A stretch of DNA of 64,000 nt from Komagataeibacter intermedius TF2. GTDB taxonomy: Bacteria > Pseudomonadota > Alphaproteobacteria > Acetobacterales > Acetobacteraceae. A program made the translations under genes and the position numbers. Under the pieces are notes generated by a model that was given only the letters and a program-made list of their open reading frames with translations, did not search any database and was not told the origin of the DNA. The DNA lies in assembly GCF_000964425.1 (NCBI RefSeq), contig NZ_BANF01000012.1, positions 1 through 64,000 on the forward strand, read 5' to 3'. Shown here in pieces: positions 46,037 to 53,651 of the stretch (its first letter is position 1; the number at the start of each line of letters is the position of its first letter).

Positions 46037-47452
46037 CTACCTGCCGTCAGGCAGCGGTTCGCCCTGGCCGATCTCACGCAGGGGCAGGCCCGCCATGAGC
46101 CGCTGCTCGATCTTTTCCAGTGACATGTCCCGTGTCTCCGGAATGAAGCGCCATGTCACCACCACGAAAATCAGGTTGAACCCGGCAAACAGCCAGAAAG
46201 TCGGCCCGTTGCCCATCCACTGCAGCAGTGACAGGAAACTTGCCCCCACGATCATGTTGGCGATCCAGTTGGTCAGCGTGGAGATGGAAATGCCAAGGTC
46301 GCGCCCCTGTAGCGGCTGCACCTCCGAACACAGGACCCAGATCAGGGGCCCGGCGGACATGGCAAAGCCGGAAATGTAGATCAGCAGCATGAAGACCGAG
46401 ATGATCTGTTCCGTCTGCCCCAGGTTGGGCCGGTTCAGCATGAAACCAAGACAGCCCATGCCCACGGCCATGATGACGAAGCCGGTGTACAGAATGGGCT
46501 TGCGCCCCCACCGGTCCACCAGACCAATGGCGATAAAGGTGGCCAGCATGTTCACCAGCCCCACCATGGCGGTGCACCACAGCTGGGCCGGGCCGATATA
46601 ACCGGCCAGCGCGAAGATCTTGGGCGCGTAGTACATCACCACATTCACGCCAGCGAGCTGCTGCATGACCTGCAGCGTCATGCCCAGGAAGATGGAGCGG
46701 CGGAAATTGCTGTTGTGGCGCAGCAGGCTCCAGCCGCGCTGCTTCTGCTGCAACTGGCGGCTGATGTTCTGGATTTCCTGCATGGCGGCACTTCGGTCAT
46801 CACGCAGGTCCACCAGCACGTCCAGCGCTTCCTTGCGCCGGCCACGCATCATGAGCCAGCGCGGGCTGTAGGGCAGGAACAGCACCCCGATCAGGAACAG
46901 CAGCCCCGGCACGGCGGCTATGGCGAACATGCCGCGCCAGTTGCCGGAATAGCTGAACATCGTATTGCTGAGGAACGCGATGAAGATCCCGGCCGTAATC
47001 ATGAGCTGATAGGTCGAGATCATGGCGCCACGCGCCTGTTCGCTGGCGATTTCGGACAGATACAGGGGGGCGGTGAATGCCGCCACCCCGATCGCCAGCC
47101 CCATGATCAGCCGTCCCACGATCATGGACGGGATCGACCACGCCAACGCGCAGGCCAGCGATCCCGCCACGAACACCGCCGCCCCCACCAGCAACGCATG
47201 CTTGCGCCCGATCTGGTGCGACATCCAGCCACCACACAGGGACCCCACGGCGGCCCCCCCCATCATGGCGCTGACAATCCATTCCTGCTGCACGGTGGAG
47301 GCATGGAACGTCTGGGCCAGCAGGTCCAGCGCACCGGATATGACCCCGATATCCAGCCCGGCCATAAGGCCGGCAAGTGCGGCAAGACAGCCAATGATGA
47401 GAGTACGCAGCCGTGCCGTATCGAATCCGTTCGCTGCGGGCTGATTTTCCAT
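46037..47452 (-). CDS. Sugar porter family MFS transporter
   Basis: A 12-helix proton-coupled sugar transporter of 471 residues. DIGVISGALDLL in helix 1, GRKHALLVGA, DRWGRKPILYTG and PETRDMSLEKIE are the classical sugar-porter signatures, as in XylE/GalP/AraE. ATG 47452 has AAGGA 10 bases upstream; the frame is open to 47512. Which sugar it carries is not shown. It lies 43 bp after an unknown protein gene on the same strand. Confidence 0.9.
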   Translation of the reverse strand: MENQPAANGFDTARLRTLIIGCLAALAGLMAGLDIGVISGALDLLAQTFHASTVQQEWIVSAMMGGAAVGSLCGGWMSHQIGRKHALLVGAAVFVAGSLACALAWSIPSMIVGRLIMGLAIGVAAFTAPLYLSEIASEQARGAMISTYQLMITAGIFIAFLSNTMFSYSGNWRGMFAIAAVPGLLFLIGVLFLPYSPRWLMMRGRRKEALDVLVDLRDDRSAAMQEIQNISRQLQQKQRGWSLLRHNSNFRRSIFLGMTLQVMQQLAGVNVVMYYAPKIFALAGYIGPAQLWCTAMVGLVNMLATFIAIGLVDRWGRKPILYTGFVIMAVGMGCLGFMLNRPNLGQTEQIISVFMLLIYISGFAMSAGPLIWVLCSEVQPLQGRDLGISISTLTNWIANMIVGASFLSLLQWMGNGPTFWLFAGFNLIFVVVTWRFIPETRDMSLEKIEQRLMAGLPLREIGQGEPLPDGR

Positions 47453-47495
47453 GAAAGCCGGTCCTTTGATCTTTTTCTTGTTGCCGGTGATCAGA

Positions 47496-48041
47496 TTATT
47501 CCGACCGGGCAATCCCGGTCAGCAGAAAGAACGATACACCATATCTTCGCGTCCGGTCAGGATCATGTTCCAGCAGCTCATCGATTACAAATCGTTTTAC
47601 CCTGAGAACGACCGGCATATCCGCTGTATGCCCTGCCGGATCGTCCGATTCCATGATTTCCATCATATTTGCAAGCCATGGCGGCACGCCGGGACGCTCC
47701 GTCAGCACCAGTGGCGCGCGGGGAGAAAATACGATGGTGCCACGCGCCTGTATCGTTTCCAGATCCGCCTGCGTGGTCACATGGTACAGATAGGCATCAG
47801 CCCCCTCGCCCGCCCGCAGGTGACGCACGTCCACCCGCGTCAGGCCGATCGCCACGGTATCGAGATAGGTCAGGGCATGCGCGATACCGGGAAGGGGTGC
47901 GGCAAACAGGTCCGGCTGCGGCCCGGCCACGGGCGCGGCAGATGGCGCATCCCCGCGCTGCCGCGCCTTCCCAGGCTTCCGACTGCGCATGAGGGACGCA
48001 AAGGGCAGTTCCGCCATCCGGCCTTTTCGGCGTTGCGCCAT
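47496..48041 (-). CDS. Hypothetical protein, faint ADP-ribosyltransferase-like motif
   Basis: A 181-residue soluble protein. The first 45 residues are basic and disordered-looking. The core has YLYHVTTQADLETIQARG followed by VLTERPGVPPWLANM, then VVLRVKRFVIDELLEHD. The opening YHVT...L..I...G resembles the first strand of small ADP-ribosyltransferase-like folds (KptA and DarT start similarly), but I cannot place the later catalytic residues with certainty. Same strand as the sugar porter. Function unknown. Confidence 0.6.
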   Translation of the reverse strand: MAQRRKGRMAELPFASLMRSRKPGKARQRGDAPSAAPVAGPQPDLFAAPLPGIAHALTYLDTVAIGLTRVDVRHLRAGEGADAYLYHVTTQADLETIQARGTIVFSPRAPLVLTERPGVPPWLANMMEIMESDDPAGHTADMPVVLRVKRFVIDELLEHDPDRTRRYGVSFFLLTGIARSE

Positions 48042-48102
48042 GTCCGTGCCCCATCAGTGACCGACAGATGCCGTTACGACCCGTTGTGGTAAATACAGGC
48101 CA

Positions 48103-48606
48103 TCAGGCGCATGCGGCGCACACGCCCTCCGCCTCTATGGTGGTCTGGCGGACGGAAAACCCGCGCGCGCGCGTCACATCCAGCAGCGCCTGAAGGACAG
48201 GGGGATCATCCAGTTCCGTCACGCGCCCGCATTTGCTGCAGATCAGGAACTGCGCCGCATGGACATGGCCGTGGCTACGGCAGTCATGGCCGGATTCCAG
48301 CATGTGCCGGCACCCGACAAAGGCGGACAGGCGTTCGATCTTGTGAATCAGCCCCTGTTCCATAAGGAAGTCCAGCGCCCGGTAGACCGTGGGCGGCGCC
48401 ACCGGCCTGCCACGGCTTGTACGGATCTGTTCCAGCAGGTCATAGGCCCCAAGCGGGCGGTCCGCCGCCAGCACCAGCCCCAGTACCAGCCTGCGGATAT
48501 CCGTCAGCCTGACGGCGCGCGCCACACACATGGCCGCCGCCTGGTCAAGCAGGGGGTCCACCCCGTCGGGCAAACCTGTTCCGGCCGTCTGTATCGTGCG
48601 GGCCAC
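48103..48606 (-). CDS. zur: Fur family transcriptional regulator, Zur-like
   Basis: A 167-residue metal-dependent repressor. The winged helix includes RPLGAYDLLEQIR and PPTVYRALDFLMEQGLIHKIE. Metal ligands are in the His-rich CRSHGHVHAAQFLICSKCG and the second Cys pair VCAACA near the C-terminus, giving the CxxC...CxxC structural zinc site of Zur/Fur. GHVHAAQFLIC is closer to Zur than to Fur. The start is GTG 48606, with AGGAG 8 bases upstream; 82 open codons before it are non-conserved. Zinc as effector is inferred. Confidence 0.85.
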   Translation of the reverse strand: MARTIQTAGTGLPDGVDPLLDQAAAMCVARAVRLTDIRRLVLGLVLAADRPLGAYDLLEQIRTSRGRPVAPPTVYRALDFLMEQGLIHKIERLSAFVGCRHMLESGHDCRSHGHVHAAQFLICSKCGRVTELDDPPVLQALLDVTRARGFSVRQTTIEAEGVCAACA

Positions 48607-48671
48607 TGCTGGTGCTCCTGTATCCGGTTGCCGGCATGGCCCCGGTGCGCCCGCATGCCTCCGGGCCGGGG

Positions 48672-48782
48672 TCAGTCCGGCAGGTGATCCGCCCACATGG
48701 CCATAAACGCCATGAAAAGGGCAAGGCCAGCATGTATCCAGATCAGTCCGCGCAGCGTCAAGACAGGAACCCTGTCCCGCAT
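48672..48782 (-). CDS. Candidate 36-residue membrane protein upstream of zur
   Basis: Short frame beginning MRDRVPVLTLRGLIWIHAGL, with AGGG just upstream of the ATG. Positive N-terminus, then a single helix of about 18 hydrophobic residues (LIWIHAGLALFMAFMAMW) and an acidic HLPD end. It stops 65 bp before the zur start on the same strand, so the two could be cotranscribed. No family recognised. Confidence 0.4.
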   Translation of the reverse strand: MRDRVPVLTLRGLIWIHAGLALFMAFMAMWADHLPD

Positions 48783-48897
48783 GCCTGCCCTGTCGGGCGA
48801 GTTCCCCACCATGCCACCATCCCCCTGCCTGCTGGTCCATCCGGCCCGTCATGCCGCAAAAGGCTGGATTTTTCCTTAACCCTGCGCAGGTTGCCGC

Positions 48898-49392
48898 CTA
48901 TTCGCCATCCTCGTGAGGCAGCATATGGTAGGTGCGGTTGAAATAGACCAGTCCACCACGCGGGCTGCTGTTGCGCAGGCTCTCCACCGCGCCGAACATG
49001 ACGCTGTGGGTACCCACTTCCACGATCCGCTCGATCCGGCAGTCCAGCGACAGCACCGCCTCGGCCAGAACGGGCGCGCCGGTGGTCAGCGTGTCCCAAT
49101 GCCCGCTGCGGAAGCGTTCGGCCTGTTCCAGTGGGCTGGCGAATACGCCCGATATGTCCTGCTGGTCGGCGGCAAGGACGTTGATGCACATGGCGGCATC
49201 CACACGGAACCGGTCGCGCACCCGTGAATTGCGGTTCAGGCAGACCAGGACGGTTGGCGGCGTATCGGTGACCGAACACACGGCGGATGCCGTAAAACCC
49301 GCCGGGTCATCAAGTGTTCCGGTCGTAACCACATTTACCGCCGCGCCAAGTCGCGCCATGGCGTTGCGAAAGGTGAGGGCGTCAATCCCCAT
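48898..49392 (-). CDS. Flavin reductase family protein
   Basis: A 164-residue FMN-binding split-barrel protein. FRNAMARLGAAVNVVTT, GFTASAVCSVTDTPPTVLVCLNR and NVLAADQQDIS are the typical blocks of the HpaC/RutF-type reductases, which supply reduced flavin to two-component monooxygenases. No monooxygenase gene is nearby, so the partner is unknown. It is divergent from the CoA hydrolase gene, 122 bp apart. Confidence 0.88.
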   Translation of the reverse strand: MGIDALTFRNAMARLGAAVNVVTTGTLDDPAGFTASAVCSVTDTPPTVLVCLNRNSRVRDRFRVDAAMCINVLAADQQDISGVFASPLEQAERFRSGHWDTLTTGAPVLAEAVLSLDCRIERIVEVGTHSVMFGAVESLRNSSPRGGLVYFNRTYHMLPHEDGE

Positions 49393-49514
49393 GGTGCTCC
49401 TGCCTTGGTAGCTGTTGCATGCCAGTAGTCCGCACGCAGCCGTGACGCCGGACGATAGCGGGGGTAGCGCATTCTGTAGCGGTTGAACACAGCAAACAGC
49501 ACCAGGGAAACACC

Positions 49515-50573
49515 ATGGATACCGGATTGATCGATATACGCCATACCGGCCGGCTGGGCCGCATCACGCTCAACAGGCCCGCGGCACTGAACGCCCTGAA
49601 CATGGACATGCTGGAGCGCATTGACGCCTGCCTGCGCGCGTGGCGTGACGACGGGGCGGTCGAAACCGTGCTGATCGACAGCGCCAGCCCGCGCGCCTTC
49701 TGCGCGGGCGGCGACATCCGCGCCATACGCGACCGGCTGGCAACACAAGGTCTTGAGGCCGGGGCCATGCCCTTCCGGCGCAGCTACCGCCTTGCCGCCA
49801 CCCTCGCAGGGTATCCAAAGCCGGTCGTGTCCTTCATGGATGGCATCGCCATGGGTGGCGGGATCGGGCTGGGTGGCCATGTCCGGTACCGGATCGTGAC
49901 CGAACGCGCCGTCCTTGCCATGCCGGAAACAGCCATTGCGCTCACGCCGGATGCAGGCGGGTCCTACCTGCTGTCCCGCGCGCCCGGGCTGAGCGGACTG
50001 CGCCTTGCACTGACGGGGGGACGGATGAACGCGACAATGGCGCTGGATGCGGGATTTGCCGACCGGATGGCCCATTCCACCACGCTGGATGCCATAAGAC
50101 AGGCGCTGACCCACACACCTGCGGGCCGGGTCATGGACAGCCTGCCGCCATGTCCCCCGATGGCAGGGGGCCCGGACACGGCAGCCATTGCAACCGTCTA
50201 TGATGCACCGGACATGCCCGAACTGCTACGCAGGCTGCAGGCGCATCAGGCCGACTGGGCACGTGACGATCTGGCGGCGATGGCGCGCGCCTGTCCGTTT
50301 TCGCTGTGCCTTACACTGGCGGCCTACCATGCCGCCCGCGTCCTACCGGATCTGGACCATGTGCTGGAGCAGGAATTCCAGCTGGTCTGCCACCTGCTGC
50401 TGCGTCCCGATTTTGCCGAGGGCGTACGCGCCCGCCTGATTGACAAGGATAATGCCCCGGACTGGAGACCCGGATGCGTTGACGCAGTTTCCCCGCATGA
50501 AATTGCAGCCTGCCTGCATGATCATGCCTGTTCGCCCCTGGGCCTGATCACCGCCGGGCCGGACAGGCGATAA
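49515..50573 (+). CDS. 3-hydroxyisobutyryl-CoA hydrolase / enoyl-CoA hydratase family protein
   Basis: A 352-residue crotonase-fold protein. ITLNRPAALNALN, AFCAGGDIRAI and GIAMGGGIGLGGHVRYRI form the CoA pocket and oxyanion hole, and MPETAIALTPDAGGSYLL holds the catalytic Glu region. The C-terminal block EQEFQLVCHLLLRPDFAEGV...RARLIDKDNAP is the mark of the HIBCH subgroup, which acts in valine breakdown. Other valine-degradation genes are not in the window. AGGGA precedes the ATG. Confidence 0.88.
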   Translation: MDTGLIDIRHTGRLGRITLNRPAALNALNMDMLERIDACLRAWRDDGAVETVLIDSASPRAFCAGGDIRAIRDRLATQGLEAGAMPFRRSYRLAATLAGYPKPVVSFMDGIAMGGGIGLGGHVRYRIVTERAVLAMPETAIALTPDAGGSYLLSRAPGLSGLRLALTGGRMNATMALDAGFADRMAHSTTLDAIRQALTHTPAGRVMDSLPPCPPMAGGPDTAAIATVYDAPDMPELLRRLQAHQADWARDDLAAMARACPFSLCLTLAAYHAARVLPDLDHVLEQEFQLVCHLLLRPDFAEGVRARLIDKDNAPDWRPGCVDAVSPHEIAACLHDHACSPLGLITAGPDRR

Positions 50574-50595
50574 TTTATTATCACACATAAAGTAT

Positions 50596-52032
50596 ATGCA
50601 AATGCCATTTTCTGACCGTTACATTCCCCTGACCCATCACAGCAGGCTGGGGGATGAATTCTATGATGCGGTGCAGGCCGCCACCTTCCCCGCGCACATC
50701 CTGCGCTACCGGAATGATGACGTCTCACCACGCATCGGGCTGGATACGCTTGGTGACGCGGAATGGGTGCGCCATTTCGGATATTTCGATCCCCTGCCCG
50801 GTTCGCTGCCGCAGCCACTGGCCCTGCGCTATCACGGCCATCAGTTCCGGGCGTACAACCCCGACCTGGGGGACGGGCGGGGATTCCTGTTCGCGCAGCT
50901 TGAGGACAGCGTGGACCGGCGCGTGCTGGATATCGGCACCAAGGGCAGTGGCACCACGCCATGGTCGCGCGGTGGCGATGGCCGCCTGACGCTGAAGGGG
51001 GGCGTGCGCGAAATCCTGGCCAGCGAACGGCTGGATGCCGCAGGCGTCCGGACCTCGCGCACGCTAAGTGTGGTGGAAACGGGGGAAAACCTGCACCGTG
51101 GCGACGAACCATCCCCCACGCGGTCATGCGTTCTGGCGCGGCTGAGCCATTCCCATATCCGTATCGGCACGTTCCAGCGCCTTGTCGCCCATGAGGACCG
51201 CGCCAGCCTGACCCGGCTGGTGGAGTACGTGATCGAAACCTATTACCCTGACCTCGCCAGCGCCACTGATCCTGCCGCCGCCCTGTATGACGCCGCCACG
51301 ACCCGTATTGCCGAAATGACCGCGCAGTGGATGGCGGCCGGCTTCGTGCATGGGGTGCTCAACACCGATAACATCAACATTACCGGCGAAAGTTTCGATT
51401 ACGGGCCATGGCGGTTCGCGCCCACGTTCAACCCGACCTTCACCGCCGCCTATTTCGATCATTCCGGCCTGTATGCCTATGGCCGCCAGCCCGAGGCGAT
51501 GATGTGGAATGTGGCCAGGCTGGGGGAATGCCTGCTTTCCCTTTCCACGCTTGAGAACATCCAAAGTATTTTTGATGACTTCTGGGAACGATATGAACGT
51601 TTTCTTGATATTTCAGTGCTTAATCGACTTGGCCTGAAAGAGATATCAAGAAAATCGTCCACCAGTCTGCGTGAATGTCTTTTTTCTTTCATGGATGAAA
51701 GCCAGATTGGGTTTGAATTTCCATTTTTTGACTGGTATGGTGGCGAACAGAGCCAGAAACGTGCCGTAACAGGACCGCGTGGAGACTTTTATGCGCAGGA
51801 CAGTTTCAGCCCTCTGCACGACCGGATCATGCGCCATGAACCGGCACCGGGCGTCGATCTGTCACAGCCGTATTTCCACAATGGAATCGCGTGCGTGATG
51901 TCTGTCGAAACGGTGGAAGCCATCTGGCAGCCCATCGCGACGGCCGATGACTGGTCCCGCCTGCATGATGCCCTGCGTCAGGTCGCCAGCATGAAAGCCG
52001 CCGTGCAGACCCATGCCCCCGGGGACGGTTGA
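50596..52032 (+). CDS. selO: Protein adenylyltransferase SelO (YdiU/UPF0061)
   Basis: A 478-residue pseudokinase-fold enzyme that transfers AMP from ATP to Ser/Thr/Tyr of target proteins, linked to redox stress. YHGHQFRAYNPDLGDGRGFL, then GTKGSGTTPWSRGGDGRLTL and GVREILASE are the ATP-binding core, and GFVHGVLNTDNINITGESFD is the metal-binding catalytic loop (N and D). The C-terminus lacks the Sec/Cys motif of eukaryotic SelO. The stretch at about 51545-51755 is much richer in A+T than the rest of the gene. Start ATG 50596 with only a weak Shine-Dalgarno; 50602 is an alternative. Confidence 0.93.
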   Translation: MQMPFSDRYIPLTHHSRLGDEFYDAVQAATFPAHILRYRNDDVSPRIGLDTLGDAEWVRHFGYFDPLPGSLPQPLALRYHGHQFRAYNPDLGDGRGFLFAQLEDSVDRRVLDIGTKGSGTTPWSRGGDGRLTLKGGVREILASERLDAAGVRTSRTLSVVETGENLHRGDEPSPTRSCVLARLSHSHIRIGTFQRLVAHEDRASLTRLVEYVIETYYPDLASATDPAAALYDAATTRIAEMTAQWMAAGFVHGVLNTDNINITGESFDYGPWRFAPTFNPTFTAAYFDHSGLYAYGRQPEAMMWNVARLGECLLSLSTLENIQSIFDDFWERYERFLDISVLNRLGLKEISRKSSTSLRECLFSFMDESQIGFEFPFFDWYGGEQSQKRAVTGPRGDFYAQDSFSPLHDRIMRHEPAPGVDLSQPYFHNGIACVMSVETVEAIWQPIATADDWSRLHDALRQVASMKAAVQTHAPGDG

Positions 52033-52096
52033 CCCCGCCCCGGGAACCCGGCCGTTACGGATGAATTATAAGAAGAAGGAAGGAAAAGGCACCCGC

Positions 52097-53575
52097 ATGA
52101 ATAACCAGACCCCACCAGCACACCCCACGCCAGAGGCAACGGAACCGTTGCCCGACATGTCCCAGATCGAGATTTCCCCCAACGCACGCAAGACCTTATG
52201 GCTCGCAGCCATCGTGGCCGCAATCTGCGGCGGCCTCTATGGTTACGATACCGGGATCGTCTCGGGGGCGCTGCTGCTGATCACGCATGATTTCCACCTC
52301 AGCAGCTTCTATCAGGAAATGGTGGCCTCCGCCATTCTGGCTGGCGCCGTGATGGGATCACTGCTGACCGGGTGGATGTCCGAACATTATGGGCGCCGCA
52401 AGTCCATCATGATCGTGACGGCCATTTTCGTGCTGGGCGCGCTGGCCTGCGCCTTCTCGCCCGATGTCTATACGCTGATCATTTCGCGCGTGTTCCTGGG
52501 GCTGGCGGTTGGCGGGTCCACGCAGGTGGTGCCCATGTACATCTCGGAACTGGCGCCAGCGCACAAGCGCGGGCACATGGTCACGATGTTCAACATCGCC
52601 ATCGGCATCGGCATCTTCGCCGCCAACATCATCGGCTTTGCCGCGCGTGATGCATGGGGCTGGCGGCCAATGGTGGCGATCGCCGCCATTCCTGCCGCCG
52701 TCGTGTTCATTTCCATGTTCTTCCTGCCCAAAAGCCCGCGCTGGGCGGCGGAACATGAAAGCCTTGATTCCGCGCTGGAGCAGCTGCAGCGCATCCGTAC
52801 CTCCGAACGCGACATCCGCCGCGAAATGCGCCGCATCCACGCCAATGCGAACGAGGAAACCGACCCGCGCGACATCGGCTGGCGCGGCCTGCGCCAGCCA
52901 TGGGTGCGCCCGGCCCTTGTGGCCGCCCTTGGCGTCGCCTTCTTCACGCAGGCGGGCGGGCTGGAAATGATGATCTATTACGCGCCCACCTTCCTGTCGG
53001 ATGCGGGGTTTGGCAGCTCATCCGCGCTTATGGCCAGCATCGGCATCTCGATCATCTATCTGGTCATGACCGTGCTGGGGTCGAACATTGTCGACCGCAT
53101 CGGTCGCCGCAGGCTTGTGCTGGTCATGGGACCGGGCAGCGTGCTCAGCCTGATCGGCCTTGGCATCATGTTCCTGCTGCACCCGCAGCCGGGCAGCATG
53201 GGCAGCTGGCTGATCATTGCCTTCATGCTGCTGTTCATGGTGTTCAACGCCGGTGGCATCCAGGTCGTGGGCTGGCTGCTGGGGGCGGAAATGTTCCCGC
53301 TGTCCATGCGTGGCAACGCCACCAGCCTGCATTCAGCCATGCTGTGGGGCAGCGACCTGCTGGTGACCAGCACGGCGCTGACGCTGGTGACCAAGATCAC
53401 GCTGGGCGGCACGATGTGGTTCTACGCCGGGGTAAACCTGCTGTCGGTCCTGTTCGTGTATTTCATGGTGCCTGAAACGCGCGGGGCCTCGCTGGAAGAC
53501 ATCGAGGACGCACTGCGCGAAGGCCGCTTCCGCCCGACACGCGGCAATACCGCCATTGTCGAGGAAGAAGAATAA
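52097..53575 (+). CDS. Sugar porter family MFS transporter
   Basis: A 492-residue 12-helix sugar/proton symporter. GGLYGYDTGIVSGALLLI in helix 1, SEHYGRRKSIMIV, DRIGRRRLVLVMG and PETRGASLEDIEDALREG are the sugar-porter signatures. FTQAGGLEMMIYYAPTF replaces the usual QQ-x-x-GIN segment in helix 7, which may alter specificity. ATG 52097 has AAGGAAGGAAAAGG upstream; the frame is open to 52013 across the selO stop. A terminator follows. Confidence 0.9.
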   Translation: MNNQTPPAHPTPEATEPLPDMSQIEISPNARKTLWLAAIVAAICGGLYGYDTGIVSGALLLITHDFHLSSFYQEMVASAILAGAVMGSLLTGWMSEHYGRRKSIMIVTAIFVLGALACAFSPDVYTLIISRVFLGLAVGGSTQVVPMYISELAPAHKRGHMVTMFNIAIGIGIFAANIIGFAARDAWGWRPMVAIAAIPAAVVFISMFFLPKSPRWAAEHESLDSALEQLQRIRTSERDIRREMRRIHANANEETDPRDIGWRGLRQPWVRPALVAALGVAFFTQAGGLEMMIYYAPTFLSDAGFGSSSALMASIGISIIYLVMTVLGSNIVDRIGRRRLVLVMGPGSVLSLIGLGIMFLLHPQPGSMGSWLIIAFMLLFMVFNAGGIQVVGWLLGAEMFPLSMRGNATSLHSAMLWGSDLLVTSTALTLVTKITLGGTMWFYAGVNLLSVLFVYFMVPETRGASLEDIEDALREGRFRPTRGNTAIVEEEE

Positions 53576-53610
53576 CATCCGGCACTACCGGATACAGGCG
53601 GCACCATTAA

Positions 53611-53643
53611 AAAACGGGCGTCCCGGCCAGGGGCGCCCGTTTT
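53611..53643. terminator. Bidirectional terminator between MFS and S9 peptidase genes
   Basis: AAAACGGGCG (53611-53620) / CGCCCGTTTT (53634-53643) around a 13-nt loop that can itself pair partly. A-run on one side, T-run on the other, between convergent genes. Confidence 0.85.
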
Positions 53644-53651
53644 GCGTTTTC

